Source: Roseovarius spongiae
GTDB lineage: Bacteria > Pseudomonadota > Alphaproteobacteria > Rhodobacterales > Rhodobacteraceae
Length of the DNA stretch: 64,000 nt
Direction of reading: 5' to 3'
Assembly (NCBI RefSeq): GCF_003651245.1
Contig: NZ_RAPE01000006.1
Location: forward strand, 1-64,000
Position numbers and translations under genes: made by a program. The notes below the pieces were generated by a model. It did not search any database. It saw only the letters and a program-made list of their open reading frames with translations, and was not told where the DNA came from. Below are positions 53,182 through 62,506 of the stretch, piece by piece (the stretch's first letter is position 1; every line of letters starts with the position of its first letter).

Positions 53182-53745
53182 ATGACAAACACGGATAAAG
53201 GAAAAACAGACAAAGACAGAACCCTTGCCGAAGACGCCAGGGAAACCGCGGCCGGCATGGCGGGTGAAGCCAAGGGGCACGCGCAAAAGCTCGCCCAGAC
53301 GGCCGCCGCCGAAGCGGAAAGCTACGCAGGCCAGGCCAAGGATGCCGCGGCCGGCGAGGTCAAGGATGTCGCGTCAGCTCTCAGGACGGCGGCAGATGAA
53401 ATGCGCAGCGGATCGCCCCAGGAACGCACGTTCAGCCAGATTGCCGACACGCTGGCAGACGCCTCGGACGCGCTGCGCGACAAGGACCTGGGCGAGATGG
53501 CCGGCGCGGCAAACGACTTTGCAAGGCGTAACCCGATGGTCTTTCTGGGAAGCGCCGCGCTGATCGGTTTCGCCGCCACGCGCTTTGCCAGTGCGAGCGG
53601 GCGCGCGCGGCATGGCGGTGGCAGCGACCCGGACAACCGGCGCCCGCAGCCGACAACCCCGCCCGCGACAACGTCATCGGGATTGTCGACCGGCGGCACG
53701 CCCGCCCCGACACGCACGACGACACAGCAAGGAGGCACAGCATGA
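53182..53745 (+). CDS. Ala-rich stress protein with one membrane segment (nutrient-deprivation-induced type)
   Basis: A 187-residue protein. Residues 1-120 are a charged, Ala-rich amphipathic helix region reminiscent of LEA and apolipoprotein-like stress proteins ('AEDARETAAGMAGEAKGHAQ'). One membrane segment follows near residues 122-140 ('NPMVFLGSAALIGFAATRFA') and then a Gly/Thr/Pro-rich tail. This architecture is that of alphaproteobacterial 'nutrient deprivation-induced' proteins. It overlaps the holin-like gene by four bases. Probable role: envelope stabilisation under stress. Confidence 0.75.
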   Translation: MTNTDKGKTDKDRTLAEDARETAAGMAGEAKGHAQKLAQTAAAEAESYAGQAKDAAAGEVKDVASALRTAADEMRSGSPQERTFSQIADTLADASDALRDKDLGEMAGAANDFARRNPMVFLGSAALIGFAATRFASASGRARHGGGSDPDNRRPQPTTPPATTSSGLSTGGTPAPTRTTTQQGGTA

Positions 53746-54140
53746 CCGACGATCCGAATAAATCCACCGGCAGCCTGCTGGGCGATGCGCTCACGCATGT
53801 CAGTTCCCTCGTCCGCAACGAGGTCGACCTGGCGCGTGCGGAGATCGACGAGAACCTAAAAAGCGCGGGGGTCGCCATCGGCATGATCGTCGGCGCGGTC
53901 GTGGTTGCGCTGACGGCCCTCAATGTCCTGTCCGCAGCACTTGTCGCCGCATTGACCGAAGCCGGGATTCCCGGCGGCTGGGCGGCGCTGATCGTCGGCG
54001 TGGTCTTTGCGATCATCGCCTACGCGATGCTGCACAAGGGCTCCAGCGATCTGAAACTCAGCAGTCTCGCCCCGTCGCGGACTGCAAAGAACGTGAAGCG
54101 CGACGCGCAGACCGTAAAGGAGGTATACGATGACAAATGA
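53742..54140 (+). CDS. Phage-holin-superfamily membrane protein (PF07332-like)
   Basis: A 132-residue protein. An N-terminal amphipathic region ('LTHVSSLVRNEVDLARAEID') precedes two membrane helices ('VAIGMIVGAVVVALTALNVL' and 'GWAALIVGVVFAIIAYAML') and a short charged tail. This is the actinobacterial/alphaproteobacterial 'putative holin superfamily III' type, commonly paired with DUF3618 proteins, as here. It is not necessarily lytic. Overlaps of four and eleven bases join it to both neighbours. Confidence 0.82.
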   Translation: MTDDPNKSTGSLLGDALTHVSSLVRNEVDLARAEIDENLKSAGVAIGMIVGAVVVALTALNVLSAALVAALTEAGIPGGWAALIVGVVFAIIAYAMLHKGSSDLKLSSLAPSRTAKNVKRDAQTVKEVYDDK

Positions 54141-55323
54141 TAACCGTTCTCCCGAGGAAATCGAACGCGACATCAAGCGCGAGCGCGCCGGACTCAGCGA
54201 AACTCTGGATGACTTGCAGGACAAGTTTTCCGTTGAGACCATCGCAAGGCAGGTCACCGACCAGTTCCGCGAACATGGCGGCGATATCGGACGATCCGTA
54301 TCAACCGCGGTCAAGAGCAACCCGGTGGCGCTTGCTCTGACCGGAGTCGGCATCGCGTGGCTGATGATGGGCAACCGCTCGGGCGACGATCCGGGCCGCG
54401 TCCCCTACCGCCATTCGCATGACGATCTGGATCGTGACCGCTCGCGCGATCATGCGACGCTTGATACGCGGGAACCGGCGTCGGGGCCGCGCGCCCGGCC
54501 AGTTCGGCCGAGGCCGCTCTATTCCGGCCGCTACGGGAGCAGTCATACGGCGCCGGACTGGGCCCGGACGCGTGACGAAGACGACGACGCCGGGATCGCG
54601 CAGGGCGCGCGAGACGCTGCCGCTAACGCCGGCAACAGGGTCGCGGATGCCGCTTCGGGTCTTGGCGAGGGCGCCCGCGATGCAGGCGCGAGCGTGGCCG
54701 ATAAAGCGAAGAGCGCGACGGCGTCGGCGCGCGATGCCGGGTCTTCGGCGCTGCACAGCGCGCAGGATATGGCCTCCTCGGCATCCGACCGCGCCGCCGC
54801 GCTTCGCGACCGGCTTGCCCGAGGCACCGAGGATCTGACGGAAGAGGCGCGTCAGCGTGTCGTCCGCGCCCGCGAGCGGGCCCTCGAGGCGCGGGAGGCG
54901 GCAGCGGATTATGCGCGCCGGGGAAGCGACCGCGCCGTTGACATCTTCGAGGAGCAGCCGCTGATCGCAGGCGCCTTGGCCGTCGCGTTCGGCGCTGCGG
55001 TGGGCGCCGTGCTGCCCCGCACCCGGGTCGAGGACGAATACTTTGGCGAGCAGAGCGACCAGCTGATCGACGAGGCCGAGCGCATCCTTGCCGAGGAAAA
55101 GGAGAAGATCGGCAAGGTCGCCGAAACCGTCACGGAAGAGGCGAAGCAGGCCGCGCGCGACGTCAAGAGCCAAGCGGACGAGGCCGCGCCCGGATCGAGC
55201 GTGGAGCAGGCCGCTGCGGACAAGGTGACATCCGCGGGCAAGCGCATCGCCGACGCCGCGCAATCCGAAGCCGAGAAACAGGATTTGGGCGACGTTCGCA
55301 AGCCGCCGAAATCCTCAACCTGA
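54130..55323 (+). CDS. DUF3618 protein with long Ala-rich coiled region
   Basis: A 397-residue protein. The DUF3618 domain is at residues 1-60 ('RSPEEIERDIKRERAGLSET', then LDDLQDKFS). A first membrane segment lies near 62-78 ('VALALTGVGIAWLMMG'), a linker and about 130 residues of Ala/Asp/Arg-rich helix follow, then a second segment ('PLIAGALAVAFGAAVGAVLP') and a charged tail. The family function is unknown. It forms a stress-envelope operon with the holin-like and Ala-rich proteins. A strong hairpin follows the stop. Confidence 0.85.
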   Translation: MTNDNRSPEEIERDIKRERAGLSETLDDLQDKFSVETIARQVTDQFREHGGDIGRSVSTAVKSNPVALALTGVGIAWLMMGNRSGDDPGRVPYRHSHDDLDRDRSRDHATLDTREPASGPRARPVRPRPLYSGRYGSSHTAPDWARTRDEDDDAGIAQGARDAAANAGNRVADAASGLGEGARDAGASVADKAKSATASARDAGSSALHSAQDMASSASDRAAALRDRLARGTEDLTEEARQRVVRARERALEAREAAADYARRGSDRAVDIFEEQPLIAGALAVAFGAAVGAVLPRTRVEDEYFGEQSDQLIDEAERILAEEKEKIGKVAETVTEEAKQAARDVKSQADEAAPGSSVEQAAADKVTSAGKRIADAAQSEAEKQDLGDVRKPPKSST

Positions 55324-55330
55324 ACCAGAC

Positions 55331-55357
55331 CCGGCCCGCAGCGCGTCTGCGGGCCGG
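55331..55357 (+). terminator. Hairpin after DUF3618 gene
   Basis: An 11-bp perfect stem (CCGGCCCGCAG / CTGCGGGCCGG) with a 5-base loop, 7 bases after the DUF3618 stop and before the BrkB gene. No T-run; partial termination is likely, with some read-through into the next gene. Confidence 0.55.
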
Positions 55358-55378
55358 ACACTTTGAAAGAGAGGCCCG

Positions 55379-56329
55379 ATGGCTCGCGGCAGAGACGCAG
55401 AAACACCGACCGATATTCCGCCGAAGGGGTGGAAGGACATCGCGTTACGGGTGAAATCGGAAATGGCGGCGGACCACGTGGGGCTGGTTGCGGCCGGCGT
55501 GGCCTTCTACGCGCTGCTGGCGATCTTTCCGGCCATCACCGCGCTGATGGCTCTCGGGGGCCTGGTGATGGAACCCCCCGAGGTGAAGGCGCAACTGGAA
55601 ACGCTGGCCCAGATGATGCCGCAGGAAGCCGCGCAGATCGTTCTGGATCAGGCCACGGCCGTCGCCGGCTCGCGGGAGGGCGGCCTTGGCCTTGCGTTTG
55701 CTTTCGGCCTGCTGCTGGCGATCTATTCGGCCTCCAAGGGCGTGAGCGGCCTCATGGAGGGTCTGAACGTGGCCTATGACGAGGAGGAAAGCCGCGGATT
55801 CGTGGCCCAGATGCTCTGGCGGCTTGGGCTGACCGTGTTCCTGATCGTGGGGCTGATTGTCGGGCTCGTCGCGGCGCTGGCGGTGCCGGCCGCGCTGAAC
55901 CTCATCGCGCTGCCCGGCTGGCTGGAAACCCTGTTGGGGCTGGGACGATGGGTGATCCTGGCGCTGATGACGATCGGCGGTCTCGCGGTTCTCTATCGCT
56001 ACGGCCCCTCGCGCGACAACGCGGAGCTGAAGTGGCTTTCGCCCGGGGCCGCCGTAGCCTGCATAGTATGGCTGGTCGCGTCCGTCGGCTTTTCTGTCTA
56101 TGTCAGCAATTTCGGCAGCTACAATGAAACATTCGGCAGCATGGCGGGGATCATCATCCTGTTGATGTGGCTCTGGCTATCTGCGTTCATCGTTCTGATG
56201 GGGGCCGAACTCAACGCCGAAATGGAGGCGCAGACCGCCACCGACACGACCGTCGGCCCCGATGAACCGATGGGCAGCAGGGGCGCCGAGAAGGCGGACA
56301 AGCTGGGCGCGGCAGAGGGGAAGTCCTGA
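55379..56329 (+). CDS. YihY/virulence factor BrkB family membrane protein
   Basis: A 316-residue inner-membrane protein with about six segments. Conserved parts are 'DHVGLVAAGVAFYALLAIFP', 'GLLLAIYSASKGVSGLMEGL', 'NVAYDEEESRGFV' and 'LSPGAAVACIVWLVASVGFS'-like helices ending in 'LMGAELNAEMEAQT'. The family is the historical 'RNase BN' misannotation; actual function is unclear. It follows the stress-envelope operon after a hairpin and is tail to tail with the SDR gene. Confidence 0.88.
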   Translation: MARGRDAETPTDIPPKGWKDIALRVKSEMAADHVGLVAAGVAFYALLAIFPAITALMALGGLVMEPPEVKAQLETLAQMMPQEAAQIVLDQATAVAGSREGGLGLAFAFGLLLAIYSASKGVSGLMEGLNVAYDEEESRGFVAQMLWRLGLTVFLIVGLIVGLVAALAVPAALNLIALPGWLETLLGLGRWVILALMTIGGLAVLYRYGPSRDNAELKWLSPGAAVACIVWLVASVGFSVYVSNFGSYNETFGSMAGIIILLMWLWLSAFIVLMGAELNAEMEAQTATDTTVGPDEPMGSRGAEKADKLGAAEGKS

Positions 56330-56423
56330 CAGGCAGTCGCGACAGCAGATGCGCGGCGCCCGAACTCTCGGAACTGTCCCATTGGTCCAGGATCAAGCGC
56401 CCGCGCGCCGGCATCGGGGCAGG

Positions 56424-57278
56424 TCACCCCCCGATCAATTCTCCGCCGTTGGGGTGAAGCACCTGACCGGTCATGTAGGAGGAATCGGCGCAGGCGAGAA
56501 ACAGCAGCGCCGGCGCGACCTCGTTCGGTTGACCGGGGCGGCCCAAAGGCGCTGATTTACCGAAATCCTCGACCGCCTCCTCCGGGAACGAGGCGGGGAT
56601 CAACGGCGTCCAGATCGGCCCCGGCGCCACGCCGTTCACCAGTATGCCCTCGGGGGCGAGCTTGCTCGACATCGCGCGCAGGAAGGACAGGATCGCCCCC
56701 TTGGTCGAAGCGTAGTCGATCAGCATGTCCTGCCCCTTCCACGCCGTCACCGAGGTGACGCAGATGATGCGCGCGCCCCGTTCCAGGTGCGGCAGCGCCG
56801 CCTGCGTGATGAAGATCGTGCCGAAGATGTTGGTGCGGAAGGTGCGTTCGATCTGCTCCTTCTCGATATTCTCGGGGGCGTCCACGGCGTGCTGCTCGCC
56901 CGCGTTGCTGACCAGGACGTCGAGTTGACCGAACCGGTCGATCATCTGCGCCACCGCGTCCTCGCAGAACGCCTTGTCGCCGATGTCGCCCTTTATCAGC
57001 AGCGCCTCGGAACCCTCCTGCTCGATCTCGGCGCGGGCTTCCTCGGCGTCCTCGGTATTGCTGTGGTAAAGGATGCCGAGCCGCGCGCCCTCGCGGGCGT
57101 AAAGGATCGCGGTCGCCCGCCCGATACCGGAATCGCCGCCCGTGATCAGCGCCACCTTCTCCTTCAGCCGCCCCGATCCGGGATAGCGCGGCGCGTAGTC
57201 GGGCTGTGTTCCCATTTCGGCCTCGGCGCCCGGCTGGTCCTGCGGGCTGTCCATCGCGTCAAAGTCCTTGTCGCTCAT
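56424..57278 (-). CDS. SDR oxidoreductase (YghA/stress-type, long N-terminus)
   Basis: A 284-residue SDR of the YghA/YdaD subgroup. A 35-residue N-terminal extension contains 'MGTQPDYAPRYPGSGRL'. It is followed by 'VALITGGDSGIGRATAILYA', 'VSNAGEQHAVDAPENIEKEQ', the Ser region 'ICVTSVTAWKG' and the catalytic 'LIDYASTKGAILSFLRAMSS' (Tyr-x3-Lys). This subgroup is found in general-stress regulons. It starts 21 bases after the catalase stop, so the two genes form one operon. Confidence 0.9.
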   Translation of the reverse strand: MSDKDFDAMDSPQDQPGAEAEMGTQPDYAPRYPGSGRLKEKVALITGGDSGIGRATAILYAREGARLGILYHSNTEDAEEARAEIEQEGSEALLIKGDIGDKAFCEDAVAQMIDRFGQLDVLVSNAGEQHAVDAPENIEKEQIERTFRTNIFGTIFITQAALPHLERGARIICVTSVTAWKGQDMLIDYASTKGAILSFLRAMSSKLAPEGILVNGVAPGPIWTPLIPASFPEEAVEDFGKSAPLGRPGQPNEVAPALLFLACADSSYMTGQVLHPNGGELIGG

Positions 57279-57299
57279 CGTTTTTCCCCTCTCTTTGCG

Positions 57300-59366
57300 T
57301 TACCAGGCGAGCTCCGCCTCGCGTTCCCAGAAGCGCAGCTTGCGGCAGGTGTTGACGAAGTCGCCGGCGCTGTCGCGGCTCAACTCGATCATTCCGTCAT
57401 CCATGGTCGCGGCCACGCACGCCGCCTGCAGAAGCGGCATGGCGGCCTGCGTCCAGCCGATGAACTTCGCGTGCGCGAAGGCGTCGGAAACGAAATCCTG
57501 CGACGGCGGATTGCCGGCGACCCGTTGGCCCGCGTCGTCGGAGAACACCAGCGCCACGGCGTCGAACACGGCCGAGGGGCCGCCGTCGATCTTCTCGTCG
57601 GCCGCCCGTGCGGTGCCGTCCGACAGCGTGACGCCCTGGATATGCGGCGCCACGATGGCGACCATCGCCCCTTCGGCGCGGAATGCGTCTTCCAGCGCCG
57701 TGACCAGTTCGGCATCCGCCCCGTCGCTCAGGTAGAGCCCCAGCTTGCGCCCCCTGAAGCTGTCCGGCCCGTTCTTGAGGATGCTGAGCGCGTCCGACGG
57801 CGGCAGGTCGGTGATCGGCGCGCGCGCAGGCGTGGCGGGTTCGGGCATGTCGCCGACGCCCAGCCCCTCGGCCACCATCCGCGCGAGGTCGTCATGCACG
57901 TTCATCAGGTGGCTGAGCATCCGCAGACGGATCCGTTCCTCCTGGCATTTCGACAGCTCGAAGATGTAGCCACTGGCGAGATGGCGCTGCTCCACCTCGG
58001 TCTGGCTGATCCAGAATTGCCGCGCCTGGCTGTAATGGTCGGCGAAGGTCTCGGTGCGGGTGCGCTGTTTTTCGCCCTCGACCTCGGCCGGGTAGCTCTG
58101 AAACCCGATCTCGGGATTTTCGCGCGGGCCGCCGTCTTCGCCCCAGCTGTTGGGTTCGTAATTGGCGCGGCCCTTGGGGTTGTGCATCGCCATGTGCCCG
58201 TCCTGCTGGAAATGGTGCACGGGACATTTCGGCGCGTTGACCGGGATATGGGTGAAGTTCGGCCCGCCCAGGCGTTTGAGCTGCGTGTCGAGATAGGAGA
58301 AATTGCGCCCCTGCAGCAGCGGGTCGTTGGTGTGGTCAACGCCGCGTACGATGTTCTGGGTGCAGAACGCCACCTGCTCGGTCTCGGCAAAGAAATTGTC
58401 GACATTGGCGTCCAGCGTCAGCGTCCCGATGATGCGCACGGGCACCTGTTCCTCGGGAATGATCTTGGTCGCGTCGAGGATGTCGAACTCGAACCGGTCG
58501 GCGAAATCGTCGTCGAAGACCTGGATGCCCAGATCCCATTGCGGGAAATCGCCCGCGTCGATCGCGTCCCACATGTCGCGGCGGTGGAAATCCGGGTCCG
58601 CGCCGTTGATCTTGAGCGCCTCGTTCCAGACCACCGATTGCAGGCCCTGTTTCGGCTTCCAGTGGAATTTTACGTAATGCGATTGCCCTTCGGCGTTGAC
58701 CAGGCGGAACGTGTGCACCCCGAACCCTTCCATGAAGCGGAAGGAACGCGGGATGGCGCGGTCCGACATTTGCCACATGGTCATGTGCACCGCCTCGGGC
58801 GAGAGCGAGATGAAATCCCAGAAATTGTCATGCGCGCTCTGCGCCTGCGGAAAGCCCCGGTCGGGCGCCGGCTTGACCGAATGGACGAGGTCGGGGAACT
58901 TGATCGCGTCCTGGATGAAGAAGACCGGGATATTGTTGCCGACCAGGTCCCAGTTGCCTTCCTTGGTGTAGAACTTGGTCGCGAAGCCGCGCACGTCGCG
59001 GGCCACGTCGAAGGACCCCTTGTTGCCCGCCACGGTGGAAAACCGGGTGAAGGTCGGGGTTTTCTCGCCGACGCGCTGGAAGATGTCGGCGCAGGAAAGT
59101 TCGGGGATCGCCTCGGTCAGCTCGAAATGTCCGTGGACGCCGTAGCCGCGCGCGTGCACCACCCGTTCGGGGATGCGCTCGTGATCGAAATGGAAGATCT
59201 TCTCGCGCATCACGTGATCTTCGAGCAGGCTCGGCCCGCGCGCGCCCGCCTTCAGCGAATTCTGATCATCGGCGATCGGCCCGCCCTGGGCCGTGGTCAT
59301 CGTGCGCTCGCGCTTTGAAGCCTGCTGGCGCGGCTCGCCGCCTTTTCCCAGATCGTTCCTGTCCAT
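57300..59366 (-). CDS. katE: Large-subunit (clade II, HPII-type) catalase
   Basis: A 688-residue haem catalase, in the large-subunit size class (small-subunit catalases are about 480-550). The active His is His71 ('[18 protein letters not shown]'), followed by '[20 protein letters not shown]' and Asn in '[19 protein letters not shown]'. The haem-ligand Tyr is in '[15 protein letters not shown]'. A C-terminal flavodoxin/GATase-like domain (from about residue 530, '[20 protein letters not shown]') confirms HPII type. ATG 59366 is chosen; upstream codons are not conserved. A near-consensus stress promoter lies at 59483-59507. Confidence 0.95.
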   Translation of the reverse strand: MDRNDLGKGGEPRQQASKRERTMTTAQGGPIADDQNSLKAGARGPSLLEDHVMREKIFHFDHERIPERVVHARGYGVHGHFELTEAIPELSCADIFQRVGEKTPTFTRFSTVAGNKGSFDVARDVRGFATKFYTKEGNWDLVGNNIPVFFIQDAIKFPDLVHSVKPAPDRGFPQAQSAHDNFWDFISLSPEAVHMTMWQMSDRAIPRSFRFMEGFGVHTFRLVNAEGQSHYVKFHWKPKQGLQSVVWNEALKINGADPDFHRRDMWDAIDAGDFPQWDLGIQVFDDDFADRFEFDILDATKIIPEEQVPVRIIGTLTLDANVDNFFAETEQVAFCTQNIVRGVDHTNDPLLQGRNFSYLDTQLKRLGGPNFTHIPVNAPKCPVHHFQQDGHMAMHNPKGRANYEPNSWGEDGGPRENPEIGFQSYPAEVEGEKQRTRTETFADHYSQARQFWISQTEVEQRHLASGYIFELSKCQEERIRLRMLSHLMNVHDDLARMVAEGLGVGDMPEPATPARAPITDLPPSDALSILKNGPDSFRGRKLGLYLSDGADAELVTALEDAFRAEGAMVAIVAPHIQGVTLSDGTARAADEKIDGGPSAVFDAVALVFSDDAGQRVAGNPPSQDFVSDAFAHAKFIGWTQAAMPLLQAACVAATMDDGMIELSRDSAGDFVNTCRKLRFWEREAELAW

Positions 59367-59482
59367 GATCGTTCTCCCGGTAGTTCTACCCGGCCGGCAA
59401 GATGCGCTCGCGCGAAGCCCTTTTTCCGGTGCTCGGGTAGCGTTGAGAGACAAGTGGGCGACGCGCGTGGATTGTCGGTGTC

Positions 59483-59507
59483 AACATCTGATCGGGCGGA
59501 TGGTTCC
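59483..59507 (-). promoter_or_regulatory. Near-consensus EcfG-type promoter (catalase-SDR operon)
   Basis: On the minus strand: GGAAC, 16 bases, TGTT, one base off the CGTT -10 element. It is 117 bases upstream of the catalase start. Confidence 0.4.
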
Positions 59508-59570
59508 CGCTCGGGACGGGGGATCGGACGTGCCGGCGGGTGGAACGCGGACGCGGCTGAAACCGTGCCG

Positions 59571-59596
59571 GGAACAGAACGCCGCCGCCGGATGTT
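59571..59596 (+). promoter_or_regulatory. Near-consensus EcfG-type promoter (DUF3008-topoisomerase operon)
   Basis: GGAAC, 17 bases, TGTT, one base off consensus, 42 bases before the DUF3008 start. A second GGAAC-N17-CGTG lies at 59542-59567. Confidence 0.4.
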
Positions 59597-59638
59597 ACGG
59601 ACGATACGTGGCAAATCCTCACAGGAAAGGTGACAGAC

Positions 59639-59824
59639 ATGCCCGCGAAGTCCAAATCCCAACAGAAGGCCGCAGGCGCGGCGCTCGCGGCCAAGCGCGG
59701 CGAAACCAAGGTGGACGACCTGCAAGGCGCGTCCCGCGACATGTACGACTCGATGACCGAGGACGAGCTCCAAGAGATGGCCGAGACCCCGCGCAAGGGC
59801 AAGCCCGAGCATGACAGCGACTGA
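59639..59824 (+). CDS. DUF3008 family small basic protein
   Basis: A 61-residue charged protein ('MPAKSKSQQKAAGAALAAKR', then GETK and the acidic 'MTEDELQEMAET' before a Lys-rich end). This matches DUF3008, a small stress-associated family without known activity. The ribosome site AGGAAAGG precedes ATG 59639. It lies 6 bases before the topoisomerase gene, so they are co-transcribed. Confidence 0.85.
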   Translation: MPAKSKSQQKAAGAALAAKRGETKVDDLQGASRDMYDSMTEDELQEMAETPRKGKPEHDSD

Positions 59825-59830
59825 CCCGCG

Positions 59831-60814
59831 ATGTCGCCCCGGCTGGTCTATTTCCCGGATGATCGCCCCGGCATCACCCGGCGTCGGCGGGGGCGTGGCT
59901 TCAGCTATTACGCCCCCGGCGGCGCGCTGATCCGCGACGCGGCCGAACGCGCCCGCATCAATGCCATCGCCGTGCCCCCGGCCTATGCGTCGGTCTGGAT
60001 CACGCCCGAACCGATGGGCCACCTGCAGGCCACGGGGCGCGACGCGAAGGGGCGCAAGCAATACCGCTATCACGCGGACTGGGCGGCGATGCGGGCGCAG
60101 CGCAAGTATGACGGCCTCGCCGCCTTCGGGCGCAGCCTGCCGCGCCTGCGCGGGCGCATCGCCGCCGGGCTGCGCGCGCCCAGGGGATCGCGCGACCTGG
60201 CGCTGGCGGCGGTGCTGGCGCTGCTGGATCGCGCCGCGCTGCGCATCGGCAACGAGGATTACGCCCGCGAGAACGGCAGCTTCGGCGCGACGACGCTGCT
60301 GGATCGCCATGTCCGCTTCGACGCCGGCGGCGTGACGCTCGACTTTCCGGGCAAGCGCGGCGCGCCCGTCAGTTGCCACCTGCACGGGCCGCGCCTGCAG
60401 CGCGCGCTGCACAAGATCCAAGATCTGCCCGGCGCGGACCTCATCGCCTGGACCGACGAGGACGGCGCGCCGCGCGCGCTGCGCTCGGACGAGGTGAACG
60501 CTGCGCTGGCCGAGATCTGCGGCGAAGGCGCCACCGCCAAGACGTTCCGCACATGGAACGGGACGCATGCCGCCTTTGCCCGCGCCGCGCAGGAGGGACC
60601 GCTGCGCATCGCCGACATGGCCGACGCGGCGGCGGACCGGCTGAATAACACGCCCGCCATCGCGCGCGGCAGCTACATCCATCCGCAGGTGATCGCGCTG
60701 GCCGACCTGTCCGACGCCGACCGCGCCGCCCGCCTCCGGGCGCTGCGGCCGCCATCGCTCGCCCGGCTGCGCGCGCGGGAGGGCCGGCTGATCGCCTTCC
60801 TCGAAAGCGCGTAA
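59831..60814 (+). CDS. DNA topoisomerase IB (poxvirus-like)
   Basis: A 327-residue type IB topoisomerase. The N-terminal part has 'VPPAYASVWITPEPMGHLQA', then TGRDAKGRKQYRYH. The catalytic domain holds Arg in 'LRIGNEDYARENGSFG', Lys/His around 'GAPVSCHLHGPRL', Arg240 in 'KTFRTWNGTHAAF' and the nucleophile Tyr282 in 'ARGSYIHPQVI'. All pentad positions appear present. It relaxes supercoils by a 3'-phosphotyrosine intermediate. It is common in alphaproteobacterial stress islands. Confidence 0.92.
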   Translation: MSPRLVYFPDDRPGITRRRRGRGFSYYAPGGALIRDAAERARINAIAVPPAYASVWITPEPMGHLQATGRDAKGRKQYRYHADWAAMRAQRKYDGLAAFGRSLPRLRGRIAAGLRAPRGSRDLALAAVLALLDRAALRIGNEDYARENGSFGATTLLDRHVRFDAGGVTLDFPGKRGAPVSCHLHGPRLQRALHKIQDLPGADLIAWTDEDGAPRALRSDEVNAALAEICGEGATAKTFRTWNGTHAAFARAAQEGPLRIADMADAAADRLNNTPAIARGSYIHPQVIALADLSDADRAARLRALRPPSLARLRAREGRLIAFLESA

Positions 60815-60854
60815 GCGGCGCGTCGGTGTGGACGACCGCCCCGGGGCGGCCGCC

Positions 60855-60879
60855 GGAACCCTTCCGCCCGGCCCGCGTT
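60855..60879 (+). promoter_or_regulatory. EcfG-type general-stress promoter (flavoprotein gene)
   Basis: GGAAC at 60855-60859, a 16-base spacer and CGTT at 60876-60879, an exact consensus match. The start codon lies 46 bases downstream. Confidence 0.7.
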
Positions 60880-60925
60880 TTCCAAGGATGCGGGACGCCC
60901 CGCGACCTTGGCAGGAGGATGGAAG

Positions 60926-62338
60926 ATGACGGAACGGGTGGATGTTGCAATCGTGGGCGCCGGCACGGCGGGGCTTGCCGCGCTGCGCGAGGTGCGTAAA
61001 CGGACCGACGACTTCGTCCTCGTCAATTCACCGCCCTACGGCACGACATGCGCCCGCGTGGGCTGCATGCCCTCCAAGGCGCTGATCGCGGCGGCGGACG
61101 CGTTCCACGCGCGCACCCGGTTCGATGAATTCGGCATAAGCGGCGGCGACCACCTCCGCGTCGACATCCCGGCGGTGCTGGAACGGGTGCGCGCGCTTCG
61201 GGATCATTTCGTGGCGGGCGTGCTGGACAAGACCGACGAGCTCGGGGCGCGCCGGATCGACGGGCGCGCGCGTCTGGACGGGCCGAACCGGCTGATCGTC
61301 GGGGACCGCGAGATCGAGGCGCGCCAGATCGTCCTTGCGCCGGGATCGAGCCCCGTCGTCCCGAAACCCTGGCAGGCGCTCGGGGACCGCATCCTCACCA
61401 CCGACACGATCTTTGAGGCGACGGATCTGCCGCGAAGGATCGGCGTGATCGGGCTGGGCGCCGTCGGGGTCGAACTGGCGCAGGCGCTGGCGCGGCTCGG
61501 TCTCGAAGTGCACGGCTTTGACGGGTCCGACCACATGGCCGGCATCGTCGACGACAGGATCGCCCGGTCCCTGCGCGACGCGCTGGAGAAGGAATTCACC
61601 GTTCATCTCGGCGTGGAGGTCGATGTCGCCGAAGCGGATGACGGCGCCGAAATCAGCTGGAAGGATGGCCGCGTGGAGGTCGATGCGGTGCTCGTCGCGG
61701 TGGGGCGGAAGCCGAATGTCGGCGATCTCGGCCTCGATACGCTGGGCGTGCCGCTCGACGACAATGGCATGCCCGAGGTCGATCCGAACACGATGCGCAT
61801 CGGCGACACGCCTGTCCTGCTTGCCGGGGACGCCAACGGCATGGAACCCATCCTGCACGAAGGCGCCGATGACGGGCATATCGCCGGGCTCAACGCGGGG
61901 GGCGAGACCGTCGAACTTTCGCGCCGCACCCCGATGAACGTGGTCTTCTGCGATCCGGGCGTTGCGTCCGTGGGGCAGGGCGCGAATGAGCTGGACCCGG
62001 ACGAATGCCTTGTCGGCGAGGTGGATTTTTCCAACCAGGGCCGCGCGCGGCTGATGCTGAAGGATCGCGGTCTGCTGCGGATCCACGCGCGGCGCAGCGA
62101 CGGCCGCCTGCTCGGGGCGGAGATGGCGGCGCCGGCAGCCGAACACCTGGCGCATCTCCTCGCGCTGGCGATCGGCCGGGAACTGACGGTGCATGACCTG
62201 CTGCGCATGCCCTTCTACCACCCCACGGTCGAGGAAGGGCTGCGTTCGGCGCTGCGCGAGATCGCGCGCGAGCTGCCGCCCTGCAGCGTTTCGGACCTCG
62301 CCGGCTGCGATGCCCTCGGCGCCGAGGCGCTGGACTGA
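60926..62338 (+). CDS. Dihydrolipoyl-dehydrogenase-type pyridine nucleotide-disulfide oxidoreductase
   Basis: A 470-residue FAD enzyme. The FAD-binding motif is 'VAIVGAGTAGLAALREV'. The redox disulfide is Cys42-Cys47 in 'GTTCARVGCMPSKALI', slightly unusual in having CARVGC instead of CLNVGC. The NAD domain is 'RIGVIGLGAVGVELAQALAR'. The C-terminal His-Glu base pair is in 'YHPTVEEGLRSAL'. GGAGG before ATG 60926 sets the start. It is not linked to 2-oxoacid dehydrogenase genes and has its own stress promoter, so it may act as a thiol/disulfide or quinone reductase rather than the housekeeping E3 subunit. Confidence 0.88.
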   Translation: MTERVDVAIVGAGTAGLAALREVRKRTDDFVLVNSPPYGTTCARVGCMPSKALIAAADAFHARTRFDEFGISGGDHLRVDIPAVLERVRALRDHFVAGVLDKTDELGARRIDGRARLDGPNRLIVGDREIEARQIVLAPGSSPVVPKPWQALGDRILTTDTIFEATDLPRRIGVIGLGAVGVELAQALARLGLEVHGFDGSDHMAGIVDDRIARSLRDALEKEFTVHLGVEVDVAEADDGAEISWKDGRVEVDAVLVAVGRKPNVGDLGLDTLGVPLDDNGMPEVDPNTMRIGDTPVLLAGDANGMEPILHEGADDGHIAGLNAGGETVELSRRTPMNVVFCDPGVASVGQGANELDPDECLVGEVDFSNQGRARLMLKDRGLLRIHARRSDGRLLGAEMAAPAAEHLAHLLALAIGRELTVHDLLRMPFYHPTVEEGLRSALREIARELPPCSVSDLAGCDALGAEALD

Positions 62339-62344
62339 TCCAGA

Positions 62345-62502
62345 GCGCGCGGGAGCAGGCACGGCCCAGCCCCGCCGGCGTCGACCTCGACCATCACGAT
62401 GGTGGTGGTGTCCCACTGCAGCGTGCCATCGGATTCCGGCGCGTCGGTCGGCACGCGCGCCACCGTGACGCGCGGCGCCCCCAGCGTCGGCACGTCGCGC
62501 AC
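62345..62502 (-). pseudogene. N-terminal remnant of an enolase-superfamily (mandelate-racemase-type) gene
   Basis: From GTG 62502, 4 bases after the stop of the TPP enzyme, about 45 codons read like the capping-domain start of a racemase/dehydratase ('RVTVARVPTDAPESDGTLQW', then DTTTIVMVEVDAGG). The match ends near 62350, where the frame runs antisense into the end of the flavoprotein gene. It was probably once the second gene of an operon with the TPP enzyme, cut by a deletion. Confidence 0.5.
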
Positions 62503-62506
62503 GGCG

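Noticed and set aside
56787..59318. 843-codon open frame on the plus strand opposite the catalase and SDR genes
   Set aside because: It is a shadow frame caused by the high-GC codon pattern of katE; the residues are His/Arg/Val-rich with no domain, and the antisense catalase is unmistakable.
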